From Cytobacillus firmus (lineage in GTDB: Bacteria; Bacillota; Bacilli; Bacillales; Cytobacillaceae): a DNA stretch of 64,000 bases. Positions 9,395 through 17,624 of the stretch are shown piece by piece. Made by a program: the position numbers and the translations under genes. Under the pieces are notes generated by a model. That model was not told where the DNA came from, did no database searches, and worked only from the letters and a program-made list of their open reading frames with translations. Position 1 is the first letter of the stretch, and the number at the start of each line of letters is the position of its first letter. The stretch is taken from assembly GCF_023612095.1 (NCBI RefSeq), contig NZ_CP086235.1, positions 207,001-271,000 on the forward strand. The letters run 5' to 3'.

Positions 9395-9950
9395 TGCGCA
9401 TTCCTCCTGATAATTTATCCATAGCTTTTAGCATTGAAGCCCATCTTTGTTTCCTTGCTCTTAATTTATAAAGGAAATACTCAAACTCTTCCTTTACTTC
9501 TTCGTATTCCAAAGGTGTTATTTGAAAACTCTCTTGTAAAGCATCGGTGTATTCGCTATTCAGAGAGGAAATCGTACAAGACAAATCTATTTGATATGCC
9601 TCCCTAAATAGTGGGCCCACGTCCAAACCAGAGTGATTTTGGCCGAAGATAGTAAACGGATAAGGTGATACATAATACTCATCAAAGAAAGCAATTATAG
9701 GAACATTGAAGTAATTGCTTAGCTTTTGTAACAAATCCAGATTTGGATTTTTAGTAAATCCAGACTCTAGTTTGGTTAGTACAGATGGACCTACATCAAT
9801 GTCATTGGCTACTTTGGATACCGTGTATTGACCGTTATTCACCTCTGAAGCTTTATTTCGAATCCATTCAATCCGTTCATTTACACTTTTCATTGCTGCT
9901 AATTCCTTTAAATCAGTTTTAGTGGTTTGATAAGGCTTTCCTCTTTGCAT
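9387..9950 (-). CDS. XRE-type helix-turn-helix protein
   Basis: About 187 aa with a helix-turn-helix region at about residues 30-85 (TVSKVANDIDVGPSVLTKLE, then LQKLSNYFNVPIIAFFDE), typical of Cro/C1-like repressors, and a helical C-terminal part rich in charged residues. I chose ATG 9950, preceded by AAAGGAGAGTGCTAATT, over the GTG nine bases earlier, which would sit on the ribosome binding site. First gene of the leftward group that ends with the recombinase, so it may control expression of that gene. Confidence 0.75.
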   Translation of the reverse strand: MQRGKPYQTTKTDLKELAAMKSVNERIEWIRNKASEVNNGQYTVSKVANDIDVGPSVLTKLESGFTKNPNLDLLQKLSNYFNVPIIAFFDEYYVSPYPFTIFGQNHSGLDVGPLFREAYQIDLSCTISSLNSEYTDALQESFQITPLEYEEVKEEFEYFLYKLRARKQRWASMLKAMDKLSGGMRNE

Positions 9951-10079
9951 AATTAGCACTCTCCTTTCGTTGTCTTTAATATAACATATCCTTTTCCATT
10001 TAGAAAAATAATATGCTCATAATTTTTCCGTTTGGATAAAATTTTATTGACTTTGGCTCTATTTAAGGATAAAACAGAA

Positions 10080-10755
10080 TAAAGAGGATAAAGTGTAGCT
10101 GGAATGACCTGACACCAGCGTATTCAAAAAACTGGTAAGGTGAAATGAAGCCAACGTCGGAAAGTTCATTCGGTGCAGACATAATTTCATACTTGTGTCT
10201 GAAACGTCAGGAGGAAAAATGCAACGATGCCTCTGTATTAAGCGTACAAAAAGAAGTTGTGGGGGTTCAGTTTCTTCATATAAGTGGAGAGATGAAGCGA
10301 GCGGAGAAACGCACAGATCCAGCAAGTATAAAGTTGGTGAAGCAGGTGGGGCGCTGAAGTACCTGTTAAGCGTTTGTTTTTCTAAATCCTTTGTTTTAAA
10401 AGCAACAATGGGTTTATAAAGACATAGTCAGTATGAACACGATGATACGGATACCCAATCAAAAAGGAACGGGGAATTACTCATCCAAGGCTACTCTTTG
10501 TGTAGAAGTAGTTAGTCTATACACCTGCACAGGGAGTAGTGTGCACTCAGAGCCGTTTCCCATGAAACAGGAAATATAACTCTAGAAACGCTCACTTAAG
10601 CAGCCGAGCTCATAACAGCAACCATTCCTAGTAGATAGTTAATAGTGAGATTGGCCGCATCCAAGATACTACCTGCTAGCTGCACAGTCCGTAATTGATT
10701 TCAAGTACAAGTACCAGCGCCTATTGTGAAACAGTTACAGACGGAGGATACAGAT
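10080..10755 (+). ncRNA. Structured non-coding segment, possibly a group II intron remnant
   Basis: Nearly 700 bases without a credible gene, rich in purine runs and short internal complementarities. A 34-base stretch at 10550-10583 (starting GAGCCG, with GAAA at its positions 15-18) has the size, start and loop of a group II intron domain V, although the pairing flanking the loop is imperfect. No reverse transcriptase gene is present, and the segment ends at a copy of the dispersed hairpin repeat. An ORF-less or truncated group II intron is the best guess; another large structured RNA is possible. Confidence 0.35.
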
Positions 10756-10818
10756 AACAGGTGCCTGACCCCAACTATACTACCGCATTAAAGGGCTGAG
10801 GGTCAGGCCCCTTTTTTT
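10756..10818 (+). repeat. 64-bp hairpin repeat, copy 1
   Basis: Begins AACAGGTGCCTGACCCC and ends GGGTCAGGCCCC plus T7. The stem GCCTGACCC/GGGTCAGGC is perfect. It separates the structured RNA segment from the truncated hsdS. Confidence 0.9.
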
Positions 10819-11829
10819 GATTCTGAGGTTCGTTATGAACCATTTGTACCAATTGTAAGGTTAATAGTATTAAAACCAAGTGTTAATGTCTCTTTAGAAT
10901 ACTTGCAAATCGTACTAGAAGCATTAATTGAGACTGGAGTAGGTACTAGTATCAAACAATTAACAGTTCCGATGATATCGCCCAAATTAATTCCTATTCC
11001 CCCAAGAGAAGAACAAAATAGAATAGTAATGAAAGTAAAAAAGTTATTGGGAAAAATAAAAGAGTATGACATTAAGTATTCAGATATCAATTATCTAAAT
11101 GAACTATTTCCAATAAATTTAGAAAGATCTATTCTACAGTATGCTTTGCAAGGAAAATTGGTTAAGCAAGATTTAAACGACGAACCTGCTCTACATCTTA
11201 AAGAAAAAATACAGTTAGAAAAAGAGCAACTGATCAAAGATAAAGTCATCAAGAAAGACATCCCTTTCTTACCTATTTCTGAAGAAGAAATACCTTTTGA
11301 TATTCCTAGTACATGGGAGTGGGTACGTCTGGGCGAAATTTGCAGCATTAATCCTAGAAATTCCTATGATGATGAAATGGATGTAGGCTTTATACCTATG
11401 AAACTTATTGAAGACGGGATAGTTAACAAACATACAAATGAAATAAGAAAATGGAAGGAAATAAAAAAGGGATATACTCATTTTCAAGAAGAAGATATAG
11501 TCGTTGCCAAAATAACACCTTGTTTTGAAAATCAAAAGTCAGCAGTTATTAAGAACTTGCCTAATGGTATTGGAGCTGGAACTACTGAACTATTTGTATT
11601 TAGACCATATTCAAGAGGAATTGAACGAGAGTATTTACTTTATATATTTAAGAGTAGTGACTTTATTAATGGTGGAAAAAAAAGCTTCACGGGAACAGCC
11701 GGTCAACAACGAGTTTCAAAAAACTATATAGAAAATTATTTAATCCCTCTCCCTCCACATAAAGAACAAACAAGAATTGTCCAAGCAATAAAGGATATGA
11801 TGGGGTTAAAAGAGAGGCTACAAAGCTAA
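10819..11829 (+). pseudogene. Truncated type I restriction specificity subunit (hsdS)
   Basis: Specificity (S) subunits carry two target-recognition domains separated by conserved helices. The frame opens directly after hairpin repeat copy 1 without a start codon and covers the end of the first recognition domain, the central conserved helix (PPREEQNRIV, then LERSILQYALQGKLV), the complete second recognition domain (IPSTWEWVRLGEI onwards) and the C-terminal helix (PLPPHKEQTRIV). About 150 N-terminal residues are missing and no hsdM or hsdR is present, so it should be inactive unless it serves as a donor for recombination with another hsdS. Confidence 0.85.
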
Positions 11830-12055
11830 AAATTTGAGATTATAAATGATAGATATTGTAAAGCTTAACTAGTTAAGTATAGTGACCTGTTTTTCTGTTT
11901 TTCTGATAGGGTATGTATGAGGCAGCAACATCAATTAAAGAGACAATACAGAGAGCCCTAGTTAATCATATTTATAGAAAATATGATTGCTAGAGTTTTC
12001 CAGATTAATGGGAAAGTTAAACGGAGAAGTTCTATTGATTTAAAGAGGAGAATAA

Positions 12056-12577
12056 ATGAAGAGTATAGAATATATATACGACTGTTTTGACCCTAATGAT
12101 TTAAAGGTGAAAAGTAATTTCGAAAGAAAAAGTGGAATAACTTCTAAAGATAAATTTAAGAAAGCGACTCACTTTAACTTAGCACATTTTACATCATCCA
12201 TATTATTAGAAAGTATATTAGAAAAAGGATTACTTCCTAATTCAATAAGTAGAAAAGAAATTCAGGACAATTTAAGCACAGATCCAAATTGTGTTTATTT
12301 ATCAGCTATTTACGATAGTAGCTATTTAAAGCGGGCAATTAAAGAGTTTGGTGGAGAAGGTATAATAATTATTGTAGAAGTTGAAAAAAATCTATTGGAG
12401 GCTGATGAGAATTCAATTTCCTATAATAGTGATCTAATCAGTACTCTTAAAGGTGAAGAATTGTTATATCATTCAATGTGCTTTTTGGGAGCATGTAAAT
12501 ATAAGGGTACTTTAAGCCCAAACAAAATTTTGGGTGTTTACAACCAAGAGGGAAAACAACTAAATGTAAATAAATGA
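12056..12577 (+). CDS. Hypothetical protein, possible ADP-ribosyltransferase fold
   Basis: 173 aa, no membrane segment. The stretch HFTSSILLESILEKGLLP (about residues 47-64), followed by VYLSAIYD and a strand-like IIIIVEV, resembles the first part of ADP-ribosyltransferase-like or RNA 2'-phosphotransferase folds (His, then an IL-x-x-GL helix, then a YLS strand). The catalytic glutamate cannot be assigned by eye. GAGGAG precedes the ATG. It stands alone between hsdS and the next operon. Fold is inference; function unknown. Confidence 0.6.
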   Translation: MKSIEYIYDCFDPNDLKVKSNFERKSGITSKDKFKKATHFNLAHFTSSILLESILEKGLLPNSISRKEIQDNLSTDPNCVYLSAIYDSSYLKRAIKEFGGEGIIIIVEVEKNLLEADENSISYNSDLISTLKGEELLYHSMCFLGACKYKGTLSPNKILGVYNQEGKQLNVNK

Positions 12578-12713
12578 GGATTAGAAGTATATAAATTTTA
12601 TGTTTAGAAATAATGCTTACTAAAAGCTTATTAGGTATATTTTTTTCTATTTATTGCTTTAACATACATTTCCAAGGTAAAATGAAATTATAATTATAAT
12701 TAGGAGGGGTGCT

Positions 12714-13259
12714 ATGTTACAGTTTAAACTGTTTAAAGTGTATAATGGAGAGTCAACACTAGACAAGTTAGACGGTGAATTTCCAGATATGATCCGTTTT
12801 AGTAATAATGTAATTGGCATCCCTTATAATTATGGAATAAATGGGTATAGAAAAGTCCTTGAATCTGTAAAAAATCTCCCAATTAAACAATATATTATGA
12901 CACCAGAAAAGTTTTTTAAAGTACTGAACTATAGTATTGAATTAGGGTATCATATTAATTCTTTAAATTTCCTGGAATCTGTACCACGAGAACATCAAGA
13001 AATAATTGCTCACTATAAACAGCAAATCAATGCTGAGACAGATCTAAGCAAGAAGCGGTCGATATCAAATAAATTTTTCAATGAATTAGATTGGATAATT
13101 ACCGATGAAAGTATTGATATTAAAGAATTAAGTCTTAGAATTAAATCAGATACAACACCTGTTCATGTAGAAGTTGACCTTTATAACAATGGAGTACTTC
13201 TATTCGATAATGAAAGTATAAAAAGTCAAGTAGTAAATTTGATTAAAAGTATCGAGTAG
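12714..13259 (+). CDS. Unrecognised cytoplasmic protein, first gene of the right-end operon
   Basis: 181 aa, soluble and mixed in composition, with no motif that I recognise. AGGAGG lies 6 bases before the ATG. The next gene starts 8 bases after its stop, so it is co-transcribed with the membrane protein and the 344-aa protein that follow. Together these make up the right third of the SCC-like element, the place where such elements usually hold accessory or defence cargo. AT-rich like the rest of the element. Confidence 0.75.
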   Translation: MLQFKLFKVYNGESTLDKLDGEFPDMIRFSNNVIGIPYNYGINGYRKVLESVKNLPIKQYIMTPEKFFKVLNYSIELGYHINSLNFLESVPREHQEIIAHYKQQINAETDLSKKRSISNKFFNELDWIITDESIDIKELSLRIKSDTTPVHVEVDLYNNGVLLFDNESIKSQVVNLIKSIE

Positions 13260-13267
13260 GTGCACTA

Positions 13268-13980
13268 GTGATTAATATTTTTAATTTAAGAAAAAAGCTA
13301 ATAAAGTTTTTAACGATAGGTAGTCCTATAATAGCTATAGGGCTTGTTTATTTTTTTCAGGTAGAACCTGTGAATCTACTAAAATCCTTACTTAATGATA
13401 AATTCTTTGATGCTATTACAAAGGATTTAACAGCTTTTATAATTAATCAAGCGATTATAGTATTTTTAATAAACTTAATATTGGAAATGTATCGGCACTT
13501 TGGTGTATTCTCAATCAGTGTAAAAAACAAAGACAGAAAAGACACTACTTATTTACCATTGGGGCAACATCAGCGCCGAAAAAAGATTGATATTGATTTG
13601 AAGGTCAATTTTAGAAGTTTAATAATAAAGTATATCTTCAGATATTTAGGGGGGTAAAATTATTTATTTACGTCCCACATTGGGTATCGTTAGAAGTGAG
13701 AAATAAAGAAAACTTTCCTCAAGATTCTTTTGATTTTTCTAATTATGAATTTATTTCTTTCTCATTGGACAAAGGAACTCAAACAAGATCTGCTAGTTCA
13801 AATATATATATAAGTGCAGAAATGTTATCGAATGCAACATCCTTTGTAGAAGGGGATTTAATATCAGAAATTAAACCTGCTTCTAATAAATGGTACTTGA
13901 GGCTAATTACATATATTTTGATATTTCTGTTATTTGAAATAGGAGAAAATCGACACAATATTATTTCTACAAGACCATAA
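13268..13980 (+). pseudogene. Membrane protein interrupted by a frameshift at a run of six G
   Basis: Two frames together look like one protein. The first (13268-13657) has two membrane segments (about residues 13-28 and 55-70) and a basic tail, and stops at GGGGGGTAA. The second is open across the same run and continues, after a -1 shift, through VKLFIYVPHWVSLEVRNKE to a further membrane segment (YLRLITYILIFLLFEI) and a stop at 13980. One additional G would fuse them into about 237 aa. A fresh mutation, phase-variable G tract, sequencing error or programmed frameshift are all possible. I recognise no family. Confidence 0.6.
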
Positions 13981-13999
13981 TTAAGGAGTGAATTAATAA

Positions 14000-15034
14000 A
14001 TGAAAAGCTTTTCAATGTGGGAGTTCCCAGGTATTGAAAATTTAAATCAAGCATTTACCTTAATTAGAGACTATCAGCCACTGTCTACTGAAGAAAATTG
14101 GGATGACCATCCCTTAACTGCAAATATTCAACAAGTTGACGGATTTGATATTAATACCCCTGAAATTCTTGAGATAGAGGGTAACCAGATTAACTATGTA
14201 ATTTTTGAGTGTTTTACTGAACGGTCAAGGAATCCTGAATTCTGGTTTAATACACAAGGTCAACTTAAACCTAGAGAAGAAAGAATAAATGTTTATCAAA
14301 CAAAAGTTTTACTTTTTGAATATAACGGTGAAGTTAGAGGGATAGTTTTTACGGGGACAAGCCGGGCAAGAACTATTATCAAAGATTGTCTTCCAGAAGC
14401 GACTTGGGGAAATTCAGACCCAGTGAATATGGGGATAACTGAAGACTTACTGTACTGGTTATTTAGGAAATTTATAGACTTAAGAGAATCACCACTTTCC
14501 CCAGCTCACAACTTGTATGTTACAGCACTAAGGAGCTATACGGGAAAAACTAGAGATAATATTAACGCAATGAGAGGCAATGGTAAAAGAATCTCAACAA
14601 TCTTAGGAACATTGGCATTCTTATTTAATAATGAAAATTTAAAAGCCGTCCGTCCACAACTTCAATACAATGGTGAAGTATTTTTAGTTGAGGTTAGTCT
14701 CACCGGTACCTGCAGAATTTGGGAAGAGGAGTACCAAGGTGTCTGGTTGAACCTTGATCAAGAACGCTTAACGAATAATATTGCTATATATACTTATGTA
14801 AAGCTATTACCAACTTTAATTGACTGTTACAGAGATAATATTACTCGTAGCACATGGTCTCCTCAGTTAAAAGTCGAATTTTTACAGAGGCTTGGAAATG
14901 AAATAAAAGATCAAGTCGAAGCAGAATTAACGCGTTTACAAGATGAAGCCCAAATAGAAGAGAGTAATGTCGAAGATGATGGCGTAGAGCCCCTAGATCT
15001 ATTCGACATACCAGAAGAAGAAGACGAAGAATAG
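14000..15034 (+). CDS. Unrecognised 344-aa protein, last gene of the right-end operon
   Basis: Soluble, with a very acidic C-terminus (DIPEEEDEE) and a conserved-looking core containing VIFECFTERSRNPEFWF, YNGEVRGIVFTGTSRA and TEDLLYWLFRKFID. I cannot assign a family. AAGGAGTG precedes the ATG, 19 bases after the membrane-protein frame, and a strong terminator follows. Its company (unknown soluble protein, membrane protein) and its place at the distal end of a mobile element suggest an accessory system such as phage defence, but nothing in the sequence proves this. Confidence 0.8.
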   Translation: MKSFSMWEFPGIENLNQAFTLIRDYQPLSTEENWDDHPLTANIQQVDGFDINTPEILEIEGNQINYVIFECFTERSRNPEFWFNTQGQLKPREERINVYQTKVLLFEYNGEVRGIVFTGTSRARTIIKDCLPEATWGNSDPVNMGITEDLLYWLFRKFIDLRESPLSPAHNLYVTALRSYTGKTRDNINAMRGNGKRISTILGTLAFLFNNENLKAVRPQLQYNGEVFLVEVSLTGTCRIWEEEYQGVWLNLDQERLTNNIAIYTYVKLLPTLIDCYRDNITRSTWSPQLKVEFLQRLGNEIKDQVEAELTRLQDEAQIEESNVEDDGVEPLDLFDIPEEEDEE

Positions 15035-15038
15035 ACTT

Positions 15039-15090
15039 AGGAGATCAGGAAGCTAAAACATCTACCTTCCTGATCTCCTTTATTTATTTT
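15039..15090 (+). terminator. Terminator of the right-end operon
   Basis: A 14-bp perfect stem (AGGAGATCAGGAAG with CTTCCTGATCTCCT) and a T-rich tail, immediately before the right attachment core. Confidence 0.92.
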
Positions 15091-15110
15091 ACCCTATCCA
15101 ACGTTACGGT

Positions 15111-15128
15111 GAACCGTATCATAAGTGA
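15111..15128 (+). repeat. Right attachment site (attR core)
   Basis: GAACCGTATCATAAGTGA, identical to the rlmH core at 7039-7056. On the right the next bases are chromosomal; on the left a TAA in the recombinase frame (minus strand, 15084-15086) would end the recombinase in the excised circle. Confidence 0.9.
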
Positions 15129-15134
15129 TTACAA

Positions 15135-15180
15135 TAAAAAAGTGCCCAACCCCGACGCTATAAAGGGAAAAGGCACTTTT
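15135..15180 (-). terminator. Hairpin terminator between attR and the DUF2075 gene
   Basis: AAAAAGTGCC pairs with GGCACTTTTT around a 26-base loop; it can end leftward transcription of the DUF2075 gene. After excision it would lie directly behind rlmH. Confidence 0.75.
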
Positions 15181-15188
15181 ATTCTCTA

Positions 15189-17120
15189 TCAATAACCCTC
15201 CCGATCCTCCGCCACTCTCAACACTCTTCCAGGCGAAACATCATTATAAATCCTTGCACGCTGCAGCCGCTCTTCAAAGTAAGCATTCAGCTCAGGATCC
15301 GAACAGAATACAAAACACCCTTTTTGCCCTCTAGTCATAAGGGTCCGGTAAGTATTGCGTATGATTTGGTCAGCTATTGCTTGAGCTTTTTCCGGGTCTT
15401 TTTTGGCAAGGGTTTTGATGCCTTTTAAGGATTGGTCTGTTTTGGCGCGTTTTGTGTAGTCAGTGATTACCTGGCCATTTTCATATCGCAAGTCGGGGCC
15501 AATGAGGACTCCAACATAATCGAATTCTAATCCTTGGGATGTATGAATGCACCCTGCTTCATTGACTGAATTTGGATCAATTGCCCAAATGCTATCTGAA
15601 AGATTCCAGCTTATTTCAAATTTATGTTCCGGAATGCTGATATCTTTGTGCTTCGTATCATAACGGCCGTCACTTGGCCATTCCCAGCAGTATCCTGCAA
15701 GCAATCGGGACTTATTATTAATTTTATTAAGTCTCTCAACTTCTTTTAGCATTTCATGCGGGTCATTGTAGATCCGAAAGTCATAATCCACTCCATAATA
15801 ATGAGAGTTTGCTGTTTCTTTAATGTGGAGAACATCATCCAGCCAGGATATATAGGCATCTGAACCGTCACAGCGGAATTGGGATGTCAGTTGGCCAGTG
15901 ATTAATTCAGCATTTGCTTCCTCTGCAAATTTCTTGATTAAATCGATGCTCCCTATATCTTTCAATGTTACCCTTTGGTTCTCATCGATGAAAAATAATG
16001 TGAATTTGGCAGCATTGATTAGCTCCTTAACCTGATTTTCTCCCTGATTTCCGTAAAATCCCGATTTTTCATTTAAACGGTGGGCTTCATCGACAATAAT
16101 GACATCAAATTCATTTAAAGTGGATTCTGTAAAGCTGCCGGAGCCCTTAAATAAGTTATCAATTTCTGTTTTACGAATGGTACCTTTCAGTTTAGAGGCA
16201 TACACATCTCTCGGGGCAGAGTTTTTGGAAACATATAGTGACATAAGCTCCTGGTTTATTAAGTTGACCAGCAGGTTGATCGCCATGACCGATTTACCGG
16301 TGCCAGGGCCCCCTTCAATGACCATCACTTGCTTCTTGTCATTTTTGACACATTCCAAGGCAAGATGAAGTGCTTCTTCATAAAATACCTTTTGCTCATC
16401 AATCATCACAAACTCTTCATTGCCTTTTAACATGCTTGTCAGGGAATCCTGCAAAGATTTAGAGGGTCGAATCCGGCCATGCTCAATTTGATAGATGAGC
16501 TGATGATGGTCGCCTTTTTTTACATATTTCTTTATGAAGTCCCTTAGATTTTGGATTTCCCCTTTTGTGAAAACAGGTGCTTTTTTGAGGTGCACCTGGT
16601 AATGATCATCTATTAAAGGATCATCCTCTATTTTTCTATAATTATGCAGGTAGGCACAGGGCTCTAGCTGTATTTGATTTTCTTGGACATTCTCATTGAA
16701 GTCATTAATGAGCGCTGCGTAGGACCAGGCCTGATAGGACGGGTGAGGCAGTGTATTCAGCCTCCCGCCAACGAATGTCTTCACGACGCCATCCTGTGAG
16801 GTTATTTTCTCAACCTCCGACCATTGTTTAAGCTCTACAATGACTACATGGTCCTGCTCCCCGCTGCTGCCGGCCACAATAAAGTCTACTCTCTTTGATG
16901 TATTAGGAATTTTAAACTCAATGGCCACACTGGCATCATGAGGAATCTCCTTGTCCTGCATGACATTGCACATTCTCTGCAGGGAATTTTCCCATGAGAC
17001 AATTTCCTGCTTTGATGTACGTCCCACTTTTTCCTGATAGGACTGGTAAAGGCGTTCAACCAGCAGTTCATTTATTACATCGGATATGAATTCTGTTTTG
17101 GTAGCTTCATATATGATCAT
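15189..17120 (-). CDS. DUF2075-type P-loop ATPase/helicase with N-terminal nuclease-like region
   Basis: 643 aa. The N-terminal 220 residues look like a PD-(D/E)xK-like module (VDFIVAG, then VVIVELKQW, resembling the D-ExK core). A superfamily 1-like ATPase follows: Walker A EGGPGTGKSV (about residue 265), Walker B VIIVDEAHRL, a further motif FIDENQ, an arginine-bearing SQFRCDGSDAY, and EFDYVGV plus YRTLMTRGQKG near the C-terminus. This domain order belongs to the DUF2075 family linked to Schlafen-like ATPases. It lies 16 bases after the MazG-like gene in one transcript. Nuclease activity is inferred from motif only. Confidence 0.85.
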   Translation of the reverse strand: MIIYEATKTEFISDVINELLVERLYQSYQEKVGRTSKQEIVSWENSLQRMCNVMQDKEIPHDASVAIEFKIPNTSKRVDFIVAGSSGEQDHVVIVELKQWSEVEKITSQDGVVKTFVGGRLNTLPHPSYQAWSYAALINDFNENVQENQIQLEPCAYLHNYRKIEDDPLIDDHYQVHLKKAPVFTKGEIQNLRDFIKKYVKKGDHHQLIYQIEHGRIRPSKSLQDSLTSMLKGNEEFVMIDEQKVFYEEALHLALECVKNDKKQVMVIEGGPGTGKSVMAINLLVNLINQELMSLYVSKNSAPRDVYASKLKGTIRKTEIDNLFKGSGSFTESTLNEFDVIIVDEAHRLNEKSGFYGNQGENQVKELINAAKFTLFFIDENQRVTLKDIGSIDLIKKFAEEANAELITGQLTSQFRCDGSDAYISWLDDVLHIKETANSHYYGVDYDFRIYNDPHEMLKEVERLNKINNKSRLLAGYCWEWPSDGRYDTKHKDISIPEHKFEISWNLSDSIWAIDPNSVNEAGCIHTSQGLEFDYVGVLIGPDLRYENGQVITDYTKRAKTDQSLKGIKTLAKKDPEKAQAIADQIIRNTYRTLMTRGQKGCFVFCSDPELNAYFEERLQRARIYNDVSPGRVLRVAEDREGY

Positions 17121-17136
17121 AGCCGGCTCCTTATAT

Positions 17137-17433
17137 TCATTTATTGATTGGGTACTTTATTGCATTTTTCTCCATTTTTTTTAAAACTTCCTCTTCTAAG
17201 TCTATATCCATTTTATCGGCCAGCTGCAGCAGATAGATAAGGACATCTGCCATCTCTTCTTTAATATTCTCTGCTGATGACTCCAAAGCCTCTTCACTGC
17301 TTTTCCACTGAAAGTTTTCAAGAAGCTCATTGGCCTCAAGAGATATGGAAATGGCCAAGTCCTTCTCATTATGAAATGGCAGCCAGCCTCTCTCATCCCG
17401 AAACTGTGTGATTTTCTCTATCATTTTTTTCAT
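17137..17433 (-). CDS. MazG-like nucleotide pyrophosphohydrolase
   Basis: 98 aa, all-alpha NTP pyrophosphatase. The metal-binding EExxE and ExxD pattern is visible: SLEANELLENF, then IKEEMADVLIYLL. These enzymes hydrolyse (d)NTPs to monophosphates, either for housekeeping or to deplete nucleotides. Start chosen at the ATG after CCGGAGGTTCTTTT. It is the first gene of a two-gene operon with the DUF2075 ATPase/nuclease-like protein; such a pairing suggests a stress or antiphage role, which is inference. Confidence 0.85.
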   Translation of the reverse strand: MKKMIEKITQFRDERGWLPFHNEKDLAISISLEANELLENFQWKSSEEALESSAENIKEEMADVLIYLLQLADKMDIDLEEEVLKKMEKNAIKYPINK

Positions 17434-17624
17434 AAAAGAACCTCCGGACACCATATTATTACATTTACTATTTTATCATTTTGGCTCTAATGAGCGGTGA
17501 AAGAAGCCTCTTTTAAAAGCACTTTTTACACTATTTTATGCCAAAGTTCCTATTCAATTAAATACCAGAGTCTATTAAGATGGGAATAGAAGAAAATGGA
17601 ATTTATAATGCGGAGCTGATTCTG

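Larger units (their letters stand above)
7057..15128. mobile_element. SCC-like genomic element integrated at rlmH
   Basis: An 8.07-kb segment lies between two identical 18-bp cores, one in rlmH and one at its right end. It encodes a large serine recombinase at the left boundary and is AT-rich compared with the wal genes. Cargo in order: recombinase, two small unknown genes, an XRE-type protein, a structured non-coding segment, truncated hsdS, a possible ADP-ribosyltransferase-fold gene, and an operon with a membrane protein. No mecA, no cch helicase and no intact restriction system are visible. Site, core and recombinase class follow the SCC pattern; homology to Staphylococcus elements is inferred, not shown. 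Confidence 0.85.

Noticed and set aside
10145..10419. Short frames inside the structured RNA segment
   Set aside because: No translation signals, no recognisable protein, and the region looks like folded RNA.
10756..10818. Hairpin repeats as ordinary gene terminators only
   Set aside because: They can terminate transcription, but near-identical sequence including the loop, fixed orientation and location at gene breakpoints show a dispersed repeat family.
13268..13657. Programmed -1 frameshifting at the run of G
   Set aside because: The run lacks a canonical slippery heptamer for the frame in use and no downstream pseudoknot is evident; mutation or tract-length switching is simpler.
7057..15128. 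Prophage or ICE instead of an SCC-like element
   Set aside because: No structural, replication, relaxase or conjugation genes are visible.
15135..15180. Hairpin beside attR as another member of the repeat family
   Set aside because: Only GTGCC-CAACCCC and AAAGGG recall the family; stem and loop differ, so an ordinary terminator is more likely.
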